Of a stretch of DNA of 64,000 nt, positions 42,670 to 52,283 are shown in pieces. How positions within the stretch are numbered: the stretch's first letter is position 1; every line of letters starts with the position of its first letter. The position numbers and the translations under genes are program-made. The stretch comes from Methylobacterium sp. Leaf112 (GTDB taxonomy: Bacteria > Pseudomonadota > Alphaproteobacteria > Rhizobiales > Beijerinckiaceae), in assembly GCF_001423295.1 (NCBI RefSeq), contig NZ_LMNG01000029.1, positions 1 to 64,000 of the forward strand. Reading direction: 5' to 3'. The notes beneath the pieces are model-generated. The model did no database searches, had not been told where the DNA came from, and saw nothing but the letters and a program-made list of their open reading frames with translations.

Positions 42670-43145
42670 AGGCGCTCTCCCTTGGCGGCGGGGGCAGCCT
42701 GGCCGGCGGCCTGATGGATGGCGGCGCGGATGCGCGGGTAGGTGCCGCAGCGGCACAGGTTGCCGCTCATGGCCTCGTCGATCTGTGCGTCCGTGGGCTT
42801 CGGGGTATCGGTGAGGAGCGAGGCGGCCTGCATCATCTGCCCGCACTGGCAATAGCCGCACTGGGCGACGTTGAGGTCGCGCCAGGCCGTCTGGACCGGG
42901 TGGTTGCCGTCGGGGGACAGGCCCTCGATGGTGACGACGGCCTGACCCTCGGCGGCCGAGACCGGCGTGACGCAGCCGCGCACGGCGGTGCCGCCGACAT
43001 GGATGGTACAGGCGCCGCACAGCGCCTGGCCGCAGCCGAACTTGGTGCCGGTGAGACCGACCTCGTCGCGCAGGTACCACAGCAGCGGCATGTCGGGATC
43101 GCCGTCGAAGCTGCGTTCAGCCCCGTTCACGGTGAGTTTGATCAT
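42666..43145 (-). CDS. 2Fe-2S small subunit of the molybdenum hydroxylase (IorA-like)
   Basis: A 159-residue ferredoxin-like subunit with two 2Fe-2S clusters. The plant-type cluster uses the cysteines in [15 protein letters not shown] and the later Cys of GCVTP. The C-terminal four-helix cluster uses [11 protein letters not shown] and [11 protein letters not shown]. It begins [16 protein letters not shown], as IorA and XdhA-type subunits do. It carries electrons from the Mo site of the large subunit to an outside acceptor. It has no export signal of its own and would ride with the Tat-type large subunit. The stop overlaps the start of the large subunit. Confidence 0.95.
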   Translation of the reverse strand: MIKLTVNGAERSFDGDPDMPLLWYLRDEVGLTGTKFGCGQALCGACTIHVGGTAVRGCVTPVSAAEGQAVVTIEGLSPDGNHPVQTAWRDLNVAQCGYCQCGQMMQAASLLTDTPKPTDAQIDEAMSGNLCRCGTYPRIRAAIHQAAGQAAPAAKGERL

Positions 43146-43535
43146 TGGTCTGTCCTATCCTGAATCGGGCGATTCCGGCGGTCGTGGACCGTCGGGCCGC
43201 CCGTCTGGGTCGCGTGGTCGGCGTCCGGGCACGCGATCCGTGTCGCGGTCCCGCATCGATCGCTCGCGCGGAGAGCCCCGGCTTCCTGCAGGAACGGCAA
43301 CCGCCACCGGACGGCAGCGGCATGGGCGGCGCGGCGGGCGCGACGTCGTTCTTCGGAATGAGACCAATTAAATGCAGCGCGTGCTGCAGTGCAACGCCGG
43401 AGGTCCGATCCGGCTCCCTGACCGGGACGATCCGGCACTATGGATGTGCGTTGGCGCACAAACTGCACCCGCGCCGCTGCGACCGCGGGCCGCGATCGCA
43501 CGTGAGGGGCGGTGCGTGGGGCGGCGATCGCGGTC
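43146..43535. other. intergenic stretch, nothing recognised
   Basis: About 390 bp between the zapE 3' end and the start of the molybdenum hydroxylase operon. Open frames on both strands lack family features. It presumably contains the promoter for the hydroxylase genes; no clear elements were identified. Confidence 0.4.
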
Positions 43536-44765
43536 TCAGGTCTCGACCAGACCCGCGCTCGATCCCGACGCCTCCGAATCCCCAGCCCCGTGCGGCAGGG
43601 CGAGATACTCCGAAGAACGCATCTCGATGAGGCGCGACACCGTGCGGTCGAACTCGAAGGCCTCGCGGCCGTCGGTGGCCGTGTAGAGTCCCGGCGGCTC
43701 GGCCGCCGCCGAGGCGACGAGCTTCACGTGGGCATCGTAGAGGGTGTCGACCAGGGTGATGAAGCGCTTGGCCTCGTTGCGGGTCTCCGCGCTCATCACC
43801 GGGATGTCGGCGAGGATCACCGTGTGGAAGGCCCGTGCCACGGCCATGTAGTCGGAGGCCCCGAGCGGCTGCGCGCAGAGATCCGCGAAGGTGAAGCGCG
43901 CCACGCCCGCCGCCTCTTCCGGCACCGGCACGTCCCGCCCCTTCACCCGCACGGTGGCGGGCCTGCCCCGGGCCTTGCCCGTGAGACCCTTGAAGGCGCG
44001 AGCGAGGGCCGCCTCGGCCTCCGCGTCCGCGGGCACGTGATAGACCGAGGCGCCCCCGAGCTTCTCCAGCCGGAAATCCGTGCGCGAATCGAGGCGCAGG
44101 ACGTCGACGCGGTTCTTCAGCTCGGCGACGAAGGGCAGGAACAGGGCCCGGTTGAGGCCGCCCTCGTAGAGCCGGTCGGGCTCGACGTTGGAGGTCGCCA
44201 CCACGGTGACACCCCGCTTGAACAGGGCGTCGAACAGGCGCCCCAGGATCATCGCGTCGGCGATGTCGGTGACGGTGAACTCGTCGAAGCACAGCAGGGT
44301 CGCCTCGTCGGCCAGCGCGTCGGCCACCACGGGGATCGGATCGTCGCCCTTCGCCGTGCCGGCCTTGAGGGCTTGGCGGTGGGCGTGGATGCGCTCGTGC
44401 GCGTCGGCGAGGAAGCCGTGGAAGTGCACCCGGCGCTTCGGGCCGGGTGCCGCCTCGTGGAACAGGTCCATCAGCATGGTCTTGCCCCGGCCGACGGAGC
44501 CCCAGATGTAGAGGCCCTTCGGCACGGCGGCCGGATCCGCCTTGCGCCCGAACAGCCAGCCCAGCGCGCTGCCCTTGCGGGCGCGCCGGCGCCGGCCGAG
44601 TTCCTGCGCCAGACCGTCCAGCGCCCGCACGAGGTGGACCTGCGCCGGGTCGCGCTCGATGGCGCCCGACGCCACCAGGGCCTCGTAGCGCTCGAAGACC
44701 GGACCGGGGGAGACCGCGCCCGAACGGGCGTGATCGGACGGCGCCACGGGGGCTGATGAACTCAC
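43536..44765 (-). CDS. zapE: cell-division ATPase ZapE (AFG1-like)
   Basis: A 409-residue AFG1/ZapE P-loop ATPase that associates with the FtsZ ring and affects constriction under stress. Walker A is IWGSVGRGKTMLMDLFHEA, followed by HFHGFLADAHERIHAHRQ, Walker B is LLCFDEFTVTDIADAMILGR, and VTVVATSNVEPDRLYEGGLN is a typical AFG1 stretch. FADLCAQPLGASDYMAVARA then FHTVILADIPVM is also diagnostic. The GTG at 44765 has GAGG upstream. In rhizobia zapE is often near TCA-cycle genes, but here it is flanked by a hydroxylase and a GNAT. Confidence 0.93.
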   Translation of the reverse strand: MSSSAPVAPSDHARSGAVSPGPVFERYEALVASGAIERDPAQVHLVRALDGLAQELGRRRRARKGSALGWLFGRKADPAAVPKGLYIWGSVGRGKTMLMDLFHEAAPGPKRRVHFHGFLADAHERIHAHRQALKAGTAKGDDPIPVVADALADEATLLCFDEFTVTDIADAMILGRLFDALFKRGVTVVATSNVEPDRLYEGGLNRALFLPFVAELKNRVDVLRLDSRTDFRLEKLGGASVYHVPADAEAEAALARAFKGLTGKARGRPATVRVKGRDVPVPEEAAGVARFTFADLCAQPLGASDYMAVARAFHTVILADIPVMSAETRNEAKRFITLVDTLYDAHVKLVASAAAEPPGLYTATDGREAFEFDRTVSRLIEMRSSEYLALPHGAGDSEASGSSAGLVET

Positions 44766-45002
44766 GACGGTAAGCCTCGACGCAGGGGCCGGGACCGGGA
44801 CGGGCGGCCCGCACGATCCGGGTCTGCCGCGCGTTCGGGGCCGGATCAAGCAGGGTGATTGGTATGCCAGCGACAGGGCCGGCATGACGTTTTGCTGCAT
44901 TGCACAAATCGGGTGGCGATGCCACATCTGCCCGGCCTTGAGGGAGGCAACGCCCGGATTCCGGCGCGCCGCGGCGCGCCCTCACGCCGGAGAGGCATCA
45001 CC

Positions 45003-45611
45003 ATGCCCGAGCCCCGAATGCCCGAATCCCGAACACGCGAACCCCGATCGGAACCGCGCGCCCTGCACCCCGTCATCCGCCGCCTGTGGCCGAGCGATGC
45101 CGCGGCGGTGGAGGCCTACTTCCTGCGCCTCGATCCGGAGACCCGCGCCAACCGCTTCATGGGCACCTTGAGCGACGCGGCCGCCCTGGCCTATGCGCGC
45201 CGGGCCCTGAGGATCGACGGCGTGGTGTTCGGCGGGTTCGTCGACGGCACCCTGCGGGCCCTCGGTGAGCTGCGACCGACCCGGGCGCCGCCGTCGCGCT
45301 ACCGGCTCGGCGCCGAGGCGGAGGCCGCCTTCGCGGTGGAGCGCGGCTACCGGCGCAACGGCCTCGGACACGCCCTGTTTCGCCGAATCGCCGGGGCGGC
45401 GCGCAATCGCGGCGTACGCGACCTGCGGGTGCGCTGCCTCAGCCGGAACCGGCCGATGCAGAACCTCGCCCTCCGGGTCGGCGCCGACCTACGGATGGCG
45501 GACGGGGAGGCCGAGGGGGCGCTTCACCTCGCCCGGCCGACGCCCGTCTCCCTGTGGCAGGAGAGCGTCACCGAGGCGTTCGACTTCACCCTGGCGCTCG
45601 CCGCCGCGTGA
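45003..45611 (+). CDS. GNAT-family acetyltransferase
   Basis: A 202-residue GNAT protein. The N-terminus is a short repetitive Pro/Arg/Glu stretch, MPEPRMPESRTREPRSEPR. The fold starts at HPVIRRLWPSDAAAVEAYFL; the conserved acetyl-CoA loop reads ERGYRRNGLGHALFRRIAGA. VRDLRVRCLSRNRPMQNLAL and the end of the domain match single-domain cousins of protein-lysine acetyltransferases (Pat-like C-terminus). The acceptor is unknown. GGAGAGGCATCACC precedes the ATG. Divergent from zapE. Confidence 0.85.
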   Translation: MPEPRMPESRTREPRSEPRALHPVIRRLWPSDAAAVEAYFLRLDPETRANRFMGTLSDAAALAYARRALRIDGVVFGGFVDGTLRALGELRPTRAPPSRYRLGAEAEAAFAVERGYRRNGLGHALFRRIAGAARNRGVRDLRVRCLSRNRPMQNLALRVGADLRMADGEAEGALHLARPTPVSLWQESVTEAFDFTLALAAA

Positions 45612-45651
45612 GGCCACACTGGTGATCACGCTTTCGAGAGTGGCTCCCGCC

Positions 45652-45951
45652 ATGCGCCCCACCCTGTTCGCCACCGCCGTCCTGCTCGTTTCCTCCGGCC
45701 AAGGGTTCGGCCAGCCGCGGCCGGCCATGCCGGAGATGATCTGTGCCGAGGCGGCCGGCCTCGTCGCCCGCACGGGCGCCATCGTGCTCACGACGGGGCC
45801 GTTCACCTACGCCCGGTTCGTGCGCGACGGCGGCTTCTGCCCCCTGCCGGAAACGACGCGGCCGGCCTTCGAGCTGACGCGCGACACGCCGCGCTGCTTC
45901 GTCGGCTACACCTGCCACGACCGCTTCACCGAGGGCGGCGGCCGCGAATAG
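45652..45951 (+). CDS. small exported cysteine-containing protein
   Basis: A 99-residue protein with a signal peptide (MRPTLFATAVLLVSSGQGFG). The mature part has four Cys: MICAEAAGLVARTGAIVLTT, GGFCPLPET, and PRCFVGYTCHDRF. The pattern (C early, then C-P, then C-x5-C) suggests two disulfides in a small periplasmic domain. Similar small proteins are widely found in Rhizobiales but have no function I know. It follows the GNAT gene by about 40 bp and may be cotranscribed. Confidence 0.65.
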   Translation: MRPTLFATAVLLVSSGQGFGQPRPAMPEMICAEAAGLVARTGAIVLTTGPFTYARFVRDGGFCPLPETTRPAFELTRDTPRCFVGYTCHDRFTEGGGRE

Positions 45952-46066
45952 GCATCGCAGTCCCGACAGGACGCGTCACGGCCAAGCTGCCATGTTGCGG
46001 CCAAGCCCCGTGCCGATGCTGGCGGCGACGCCCCGCGGGGGGGGCCGGCACCGAGGGGCCACACGC

Positions 46067-46267
46067 ATGAGCACCAGCGATCACGTCGCGCGCCAGCCCG
46101 GCGACCTGCGCCTGCAGCGCTCCGTCGCCGACACCCTGCGGACCATCGCGGCGGCCTGCGCCGAGCGCGACGCCCCTCCGGTCAAGGCGGCCCGGCGCGA
46201 GCTCGCCGCAATCTACGGCGCCACGCGCCTGAGCCGCCGCCGCGACGGCCTGCGCGCCACGGGCTGA
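46067..46267 (+). CDS. hypothetical 66-residue protein
   Basis: A short basic helical protein starting [20 protein letters not shown] and containing [26 protein letters not shown] lies at good distance before the ATG at 46067, which favours this start over an upstream ATG at 45992. No family recognised. It ends 1 bp before the convergent end of the spermidine-synthase-like gene. Confidence 0.45.
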   Translation: MSTSDHVARQPGDLRLQRSVADTLRTIAAACAERDAPPVKAARRELAAIYGATRLSRRRDGLRATG

Positions 46268-46268
46268 T

Positions 46269-46970
46269 CTATTTCGCCCGCTCCGGCCGCACGGCGAGCC
46301 AGATCGTGTGGCGGGCGCCCCGCCCCCGCCCAGCCCGCACGGACACCGCTTCCACGGTGAACCCGGCGCGGACGAGGCGCTGGGTGAAGGCCGGATCGGG
46401 ATGGGCCGACCACACGGCGAGCACGCCGCCGGGGCGCAGGGCGTTGCGCGCCGCAGCCAGCCCGCCCACGTCGTAGAGCCGGTCGTTCTCCGCCCGGGTC
46501 AGCCCCTCGGGGCCGTTGTCGACATCGAGAAGGATCGCGTCGAAGGCCAGCGCAGAGGACCGGATCAGGGCGGCGACATCGGCCTCCCGCGCCTCGACCC
46601 GGGGATCGGACAGGGCATCGGCGGAGATGTGGGCCAGGGGGCCGCGCCCCCAGGCGAGCACCGCCGGCACCAGTTCGGCCACCACCAGCCGCGCATCCGG
46701 CCCCAGGGCGTCCAGGGCCGCCCGCAGGGTGAAGCCCATGCCGAAGCCGCCGATGAGGACCTTCGCCCCGGCCCGTCCGCCGATCCGCGCCGCCGTCAAG
46801 GTCGCCAGCGCCTCCTCCGAGCCGCTGAGGCGGCTGTTCATCAGGTCGTTGCGGCCGATCCGGATGAGGAATTCATGGCCGCGCTGGAGCAGACGCAGCT
46901 CGTCGGTGGTGCCCGGGATCGGGGCGGTGTCGAGGGCGACCCAGGGAATCACGGCGAACCTCGCAGGCAT
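46269..46970 (-). CDS. spermidine-synthase-like SAM-dependent methyltransferase (paralogue 2)
   Basis: A 233-residue paralogue of the protein at 2.1-2.8 kb. It starts [20 protein letters not shown] and has [20 protein letters not shown] (motif I), [40 protein letters not shown] and [20 protein letters not shown]. The same motif order and near-equal length show one family, with moderate divergence. Real spermidine synthases are larger (about 285 residues) and have a complete aminopropyl-acceptor pocket, so the product may be something else. It is divergent from rlmN, with a 138-bp shared promoter region. The open frame upstream is a shadow. Confidence 0.82.
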   Translation of the reverse strand: MPARFAVIPWVALDTAPIPGTTDELRLLQRGHEFLIRIGRNDLMNSRLSGSEEALATLTAARIGGRAGAKVLIGGFGMGFTLRAALDALGPDARLVVAELVPAVLAWGRGPLAHISADALSDPRVEAREADVAALIRSSALAFDAILLDVDNGPEGLTRAENDRLYDVGGLAAARNALRPGGVLAVWSAHPDPAFTQRLVRAGFTVEAVSVRAGRGRGARHTIWLAVRPERAK

Positions 46971-47108
46971 CGAACAGGCGTTGCGCCCGGTACCACACCC
47001 GGCGCACCCCGCCCAACCCGGTGCACGCCGGCCATGCCGCACCCGTATTCGCCTTCGCCGCGCCGATCGCCTATATCGGACCGATTCCAGATCGAAGGTT
47101 CCAAGACC

Positions 47109-48410
47109 ATGGCGACGGCGTCGTTCGACACCGCCCGGGGCGACGCGAGCGCCGCCCCCGCAATCGAGAAGCTGCCCGAGTTCGCGCCGGAGACGACGCC
47201 CCTCGGCGGCCCCCTCGGGCGGTCCTCCCTCGTCGGCCTGACCCGGGACGACCTCAAGGCGCGGCTTGGCGCCATCGGCGTGTCCGAGCGCGAGCAGCGC
47301 ATGCGGTCGGGCCAGATCTGGCACTGGGTCAACGTGCGCGGCGCCAAGCACTTCGACGACATGACCAATGTCGGTAAGGGCCTGAAGGCGGATCTGGCGC
47401 GCGCCTACACCCTCGACCGGCCGGAGGTGATCACCGAGCAGGTCTCGCGGGACGGCACCCGCAAGTGGCTCATGCGCATGGCGCCGACGGGCAAGCACGA
47501 CCACAATCGCGGCGCCGAGATCGAGTGCGTCTACATTCCCGGCCGGGGCCGGGGCACCCTCTGTGTCTCGAGCCAGGTCGGCTGCACCCTCACCTGCTCG
47601 TTCTGCCACACGGGCACCCAGCGCCTCGTGCGCAACCTGACGGCGGCCGAGATCGTCGCGCAGGTGGTGGTGGCGCGCGACCACCTCAACGACTGGGCCG
47701 GGCAGAACCCGACGCCGGCCGGGGCCGACGAGGTCCGCCGCGCGGTGACCAACATCGTGTTCATGGGCATGGGCGAGCCCCTCTACAACATCGACAACGT
47801 CATCGATTCCGTCGGCGTCATGGCCGACCAGGAGGGCCTGGGCCTGTCGCGCCGGCGCATCACCGTCTCGACCTCCGGCGTGGTGCCGCAGATGCAGCGC
47901 CTCGGCACCGACGCCCACGCCATGCTGGCCATCTCGCTTCACGCCGTGCGCGACGATCTTCGCGATACCCTGGTGCCGCTCAACCGCAAGTATCCGCTGG
48001 CCGAACTCATCGCCGCCTGCCGCAACTATCCGGGCCTCAACAACGCCCGGCGCATCACCTTCGAGTACGTGATGCTGAAAGGCATCAACGACACCGACGC
48101 CGATGCCCGCGAGCTGGTGCGTCTGCTCCAGGGCATTCCGGCCAAGATCAACCTCATCCCGTTCAACCCCTGGCCCGGCAGCGTCTACGAATGCTCCGAC
48201 TGGGAGCGCATCGAGCGCTTCTCCGAGATCGTCTACGACGCCGGCTACGCGTCCCCCGTGCGCACCCCGCGCGGCCGCGACATCCTCGCCGCCTGCGGTC
48301 AGCTCAAGAGCGAGACCGAGAAGCTGCGCGCCCGCGCCCGGATGATGCTGGAGGACGGGATCGGCGCCGAGGGCGTCTACGCGGGCGCCGACGACGGCGA
48401 CGACGATTGA
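47109..48410 (+). CDS. rlmN: 23S rRNA/tRNA adenine-C2 methyltransferase RlmN
   Basis: A 433-residue radical-SAM enzyme that methylates C2 of A2503 in 23S rRNA and A37 in some tRNAs. The 4Fe-4S motif C-x3-C-x2-C is in [39 protein letters not shown] and [20 protein letters not shown] are RlmN hallmarks. The catalytic pair includes the later Cys in [17 protein letters not shown]. It is about 40-50 residues longer than E. coli RlmN, from an N-terminal acidic leader and a C-terminal acidic tail (ADDGDDD). The ATG at 47109 is taken as start. It is followed by a GC-rich hairpin. Confidence 0.97.
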   Translation: MATASFDTARGDASAAPAIEKLPEFAPETTPLGGPLGRSSLVGLTRDDLKARLGAIGVSEREQRMRSGQIWHWVNVRGAKHFDDMTNVGKGLKADLARAYTLDRPEVITEQVSRDGTRKWLMRMAPTGKHDHNRGAEIECVYIPGRGRGTLCVSSQVGCTLTCSFCHTGTQRLVRNLTAAEIVAQVVVARDHLNDWAGQNPTPAGADEVRRAVTNIVFMGMGEPLYNIDNVIDSVGVMADQEGLGLSRRRITVSTSGVVPQMQRLGTDAHAMLAISLHAVRDDLRDTLVPLNRKYPLAELIAACRNYPGLNNARRITFEYVMLKGINDTDADARELVRLLQGIPAKINLIPFNPWPGSVYECSDWERIERFSEIVYDAGYASPVRTPRGRDILAACGQLKSETEKLRARARMMLEDGIGAEGVYAGADDGDDD

Positions 48411-48424
48411 TGGCCTGACACCCC

Positions 48425-48443
48425 CCTCCCCCTTGTGGGGAGG
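48425..48443 (+). terminator. GC-rich hairpin after rlmN
   Basis: CCTCCCC (48425-48431) and GGGGAGG (48437-48443) with a 5-base loop. This stem is like the one between sbp and cysT and resembles a stem-loop that recurs between genes in alphaproteobacteria. It may be a dispersed repeat rather than a strict terminator. Confidence 0.4.
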
Positions 48444-48480
48444 AGGGCCGCGTTTCCAACACATCCAAGAGGGCGTCACC

Positions 48481-48969
48481 ATGCGGTTCCTCGGCCGCGT
48501 CTTCGTCGGATGCCTCGCCCTGCTCCTGGCGATCCCGTGCGGCGCGTTCGTCCTCGGGCTGGGAGCCATGCTCGATCCGGTCTCACGCGACGTGCTCGGG
48601 AGCCTCGGGCTCGCCGGCCTGTTCGAGGGGCTGAACGACCTCGCCTCCGGAATCGGCCCCGAGACGATTCTGTTCGCCCTCGCCGCCTTCGCCCGCGCCC
48701 TGTTCCTCCTCCTCGTGCTGCCGCCCGTCGCCCTGGCGGTGATCGGCGAGACCCTGAACTGGCGGTCCGCCGCCTGGTACGGCGCCGGCACGGGCCTCCT
48801 CACGGCGCTCGTGCCGTGGCTCGCCCGGTCCGCGGCCCGCGCCGGCGACACGCAGGCCTTCGCCCAGGAGGGTCGCATCACCGCCATCCTGTTTCTCACG
48901 GGCGCGGCCTCGGGCCTCGTCTATTGGCTGGTGGCGGGCCGCTTCGGCCCGCGCGACGGAGCCGTGTGA
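48481..48969 (+). CDS. hypothetical four-span membrane protein
   Basis: A 162-residue membrane protein with about four transmembrane segments: VFVGCLALLLAIPCGAFVLG, AFARALFLLLVLPPVALAVI, AWYGAGTGLLTALVPWLARS and RITAILFLTGAASGLVYWLV. Its N-terminus is short and basic. No family recognised; similar genes sit next to rlmN in relatives, but I cannot name a function. The stop is directly followed by the ggt start codon, so the two are cotranscribed. Confidence 0.7.
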   Translation: MRFLGRVFVGCLALLLAIPCGAFVLGLGAMLDPVSRDVLGSLGLAGLFEGLNDLASGIGPETILFALAAFARALFLLLVLPPVALAVIGETLNWRSAAWYGAGTGLLTALVPWLARSAARAGDTQAFAQEGRITAILFLTGAASGLVYWLVAGRFGPRDGAV

Positions 48970-50700
48970 ATGCGCCGCCAGACCCCAGTCCTCGCCCTCT
49001 GCATCCTGCTCGGCCTCCCCCACGCGGCGTGGGCTCAGGCGGATTCCTCGCCGATCCAGTCGGACACCGCCCGGATGCTGCCGGTACTGGCCGCGCACGG
49101 CATGGTCTCCTCGCAGGAGGCGCGGGCGACGCGGGTCGGCGTCGCGATCCTCAAGGCCGGCGGCAACGCCGTCGACGCCGCCGTGGCCGTGGGCTTCGCG
49201 CTGGCCGTCACCCTGCCGCGCGCGGGCAACCTCGGCGGCGGCGGCTTCATGATGGTGCATCGGGCGAGCCCCGCCGAGACCGTGGCCATCGACTACCGCG
49301 AGACCGCCCCGGCGGCGGCCCGCGCCGACATGTTCCTCGACGCGCGGGGCGAGCCCGACCACGCCGCCTCCACCCGCACGGGCAAGGCGGTCGGCGTGCC
49401 CGGCACCGTGCGGGGCTTGGCCGAGGCGCACCGGCTCTACGGGTCGGGCCGCTTCACCCTCGCCGACCTCGTCGCCCCGGCCGAGCGGCTGGCCCGCGAG
49501 GGCATCGACGTCGAGGCCGGCCTCGCCGATTCCCTGCCCCGCGCCGTCGACCTGCTCGGGCGCTGGCCGTCGAGCCGAGCGATCTTCTTTGCCGGCGACA
49601 GACCACTCCGTTGCGGCGAGCGGCTGGTGCAGACCGACCTCGCCGCAACGCTGCGGGCCATCGCCAAGGACGGCCCCGACGCGTTCCACACCGGCCCCAT
49701 CGCGGTGGCCATCGCGCGGGCCGTTCAGGAGGCCGGCGGCGTCGTGACGGCGGAGGACTTAGCCGCCTACCGACCGGTGATCCGCCAACCCGTGCGCGGC
49801 ACCTATCGGGGCCTGTCCATCGCATCGATGCCGCCCCCGAGTTCGGGGGGGATCCACCTCATCGAGATCCTCAACATGCTTGAGGGCTTCGATCTCGCCC
49901 GGATGGGGGCGGGCAGCGCCGACGCGATCCACACCCTCGCCGAGTCGATGAAGCCGGCCTATGCCGACCGGGCCACCTGGCTCGGCGACCCGGCGCGGTC
50001 GCAGATCCCCGTCGAGGGGCTGACGGCCAAATCCTACGCCGAGGGGTTGCGCGCGGCCATCGACCCGGCCCGCGCCCGTCCGGCGGCGGAGGTAAAGGCC
50101 GGCGATCCCCTCCCCCACGAGTCCGACCAGACCACGCATTTCTCGGTGATGGATGCCGAGGGCAACGCGGTCTCGAACACCACCACCCTGAACTTTTCCT
50201 ACGGGATGGGCCTCGTCGCCCCCGGCACCGGGGTGCTGCTCAACAACGAGATGGACGACTTTTCCGCCAAGACCGGGGCGCTCAACGCCTATGGCCTCGT
50301 CGGCGGCAAGGCCAACGCCGTGGCGCCGGGCGCCCGGCCCCTGTCCTCCATGACGCCGGCCTTCGTGTTCCGGGACGGCAAGCTGCTCCTCGTGACGGGG
50401 AGTCCGGGCGGCAGCCGCATCATCTCGACGGTACTGCAGACCATCGTCAACGTGGTCGATTTCCGCATGAACCTGCTGCAGGCGGTGGCGGCTCCGCGCA
50501 TCCACCACCAGTGGCGCCCGGACGTGCTCACGGTGGAGGAAGGCGTCTCGCCCGACACCCTCGCGATCCTGCGGGCGCGCGGCCACCGGGTGGTGGTGGC
50601 GCCGGCCTCGGGCTCGGCCAATTCGGTGATGACCGCGGACGGGCTCGTGGCCGGAGCGGCCGACCCCCGCCAGCGCGGCACCCTGGCGGAGGGGTACTGA
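48970..50700 (+). CDS. ggt: gamma-glutamyltransferase
   Basis: A 576-residue periplasmic N-terminal nucleophile hydrolase that cleaves gamma-glutamyl bonds of glutathione. The signal peptide is RQTPVLALCILLGLPHAAWA. The proenzyme self-cleaves before T388 in SDQTTHFSVMDAEGNAV, which becomes the catalytic Thr. The large-subunit motifs LKAGGNAVDAAVAVGFALAV and LGGGGFMMVHR bind the glutamyl carboxylate (with the Arg of DYRETAP), and PLSSMTPAFVF is in the small subunit. It directly abuts the preceding membrane-protein gene. It converges with rpoN, 11 bp apart. Confidence 0.96.
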   Translation: MRRQTPVLALCILLGLPHAAWAQADSSPIQSDTARMLPVLAAHGMVSSQEARATRVGVAILKAGGNAVDAAVAVGFALAVTLPRAGNLGGGGFMMVHRASPAETVAIDYRETAPAAARADMFLDARGEPDHAASTRTGKAVGVPGTVRGLAEAHRLYGSGRFTLADLVAPAERLAREGIDVEAGLADSLPRAVDLLGRWPSSRAIFFAGDRPLRCGERLVQTDLAATLRAIAKDGPDAFHTGPIAVAIARAVQEAGGVVTAEDLAAYRPVIRQPVRGTYRGLSIASMPPPSSGGIHLIEILNMLEGFDLARMGAGSADAIHTLAESMKPAYADRATWLGDPARSQIPVEGLTAKSYAEGLRAAIDPARARPAAEVKAGDPLPHESDQTTHFSVMDAEGNAVSNTTTLNFSYGMGLVAPGTGVLLNNEMDDFSAKTGALNAYGLVGGKANAVAPGARPLSSMTPAFVFRDGKLLLVTGSPGGSRIISTVLQTIVNVVDFRMNLLQAVAAPRIHHQWRPDVLTVEEGVSPDTLAILRARGHRVVVAPASGSANSVMTADGLVAGAADPRQRGTLAEGY

Positions 50701-50711
50701 GGGGGACTCCC

Positions 50712-52283
50712 CTACCGCGCGTAGGCGAAATGCTCACGCCTGCGCTCGATGGAGGAGGGAATCCGTAGGGATTCCCGGTACTTCGCCACCGTGCGGCGGG
50801 CGATGTCGATGCCCTCGTCGCGCAGTTTCTGCACCAGGGCGTCGTCGGAGAGCACGTCGCTGCGGGCCTCGCCGTCGACGAGCTGCTTGATCCGGTGGCG
50901 CACGGCCTCCGAGGAATGCGCGGCGGTGCCGGCGGCGCCCGGAATGGCGGCCGTGAAGAAGTACTTCATCTCCAGGGTGCCCCGGCTCGTGCCGATGGAC
51001 TTGTTCGAGGTCACCCGCGAGACGGTGGATTCGTGCATGCCGATGGCCTCGGCGACGGTCTTGAGGTTGAGGGGGCGCAGGTGCGCGACCCCGTGCAGGA
51101 AGAACGCGTCCTGCTGGCGCACGATTTCGGAGGCGACCTTGAGGATGGTGCGGGCGCGCTGCTCTAGGCTGCGGGTGAGCCAGTTCGCCGTCTGCAGGCA
51201 TTCAGACAGGAACGCCTTGTCGCCCTCGGCCTGCGCCCCGCGCGAGACGCGGGCGTAGTAGCTCTGGTTCACCAGAACGCGCGGCAGGGCCTCGGCGTTC
51301 AATTCCACCAGCCATGACCCGTCGGGGGCGGCGCGCACGAACACGTCGGGGATCAGCACCTCGACGGCCCGGGCCCCGAAGGCGCGGCCGGGCTTCGGGT
51401 CGAGGCGGCGCAGCTCGGCCAGCATGTCGACGAGGTCCTCGTCGTCGACGCCGCAGAGGCGCCGGAGCGAGGCGAAATCGCGCTTGGCCACGAGGTCGAG
51501 GCGCGAGACCAGGGCCTGCATCGCCGGATCGAACCGGTCGCGGTCGCGCAGCTGCAGGGCGAGGCATTCGGCGAGGTCGCGGGCGGCGATGCCGGCCGGC
51601 TCGAAGCTCTGCACCAGTTTCAGCACGCGCGCGACGGTGTCGAGGGACGTGCCGAGCCGCTCGGCGAGGTCGTCGATGGATTCGCGGCAGTAGCCGGCGT
51701 CGTCCACGGCATCGATGAGGAAGCCGGCGATGAGACGGTCGGCCGGATCGCGGGTGGCGAGGTCGAGCTGGGCGACCAGATGCTCGCGCAGGGACGTCTC
51801 GGAGGTGAGGGTCGCTTCGAAATCCGGGGCCTCGCCGTCGAAGGAGCCTCCGGTGTTGCCGTAGGGTGCCGGTGTCAGGGACAGCATGTCGCCCGACGCG
51901 GCCTCGCGGGCATGGGTGGGGTTCTCGTCCGCGAACACGTTGTCGAGGCGGGTGTCGAGGGCGCCCTCCATGTCGGCGCCGCTCGCCGTCAGGGTGGTGG
52001 CGATCCAGGGCTCTTCGCCACCCTCGAAATCGCCGCCGTCGAAATCGCCCCCCTCCTCGCCCTGGCGGTCGACGGAGGATTCGGACGGGGTCTCGCCGGG
52101 GGTACGCTCGTCCCCGGTCTCGCCCTCGGCGCGTTCGAGGAGCGGATTGCGCTCGAGTTCCGCGTCCACATAGGCGGTGAGGTCGAGATGGGAGAGTTGA
52201 AGGAGCTTGATCGCCTGCAGGAGCTGAGGCGTCATCACCAGGGCTTGGCCCTGGCGCATTTCCAGCCGTTGCACCAGACTCAT
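50712..52283 (-). CDS. rpoN: RNA polymerase sigma-54 factor RpoN
   Basis: A 523-residue sigma-54. Region I (residues 1-50) is Gln/Leu-rich (LEMRQGQALVMTPQLLQAIK), contacting activators. Region II is acidic (EEGGDFDGGDFEGGEEPW). The core-binding and HTH part is in LRPLNLKTVAEAIGMHESTV and SRVTSNKSIGTSRGTLEMKY. The RpoN box ARRTVAKYRE near the C-terminus recognises the -24 element. The ATG at 52283 is chosen because MSLVQRLEMRQGQALVMTP is the usual start. It follows lptB in the usual rhizobial order, but hpf and ptsN, the usual downstream genes, are not here: ggt ends 11 bp away. Confidence 0.97.
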   Translation of the reverse strand: MSLVQRLEMRQGQALVMTPQLLQAIKLLQLSHLDLTAYVDAELERNPLLERAEGETGDERTPGETPSESSVDRQGEEGGDFDGGDFEGGEEPWIATTLTASGADMEGALDTRLDNVFADENPTHAREAASGDMLSLTPAPYGNTGGSFDGEAPDFEATLTSETSLREHLVAQLDLATRDPADRLIAGFLIDAVDDAGYCRESIDDLAERLGTSLDTVARVLKLVQSFEPAGIAARDLAECLALQLRDRDRFDPAMQALVSRLDLVAKRDFASLRRLCGVDDEDLVDMLAELRRLDPKPGRAFGARAVEVLIPDVFVRAAPDGSWLVELNAEALPRVLVNQSYYARVSRGAQAEGDKAFLSECLQTANWLTRSLEQRARTILKVASEIVRQQDAFFLHGVAHLRPLNLKTVAEAIGMHESTVSRVTSNKSIGTSRGTLEMKYFFTAAIPGAAGTAAHSSEAVRHRIKQLVDGEARSDVLSDDALVQKLRDEGIDIARRTVAKYRESLRIPSSIERRREHFAYAR

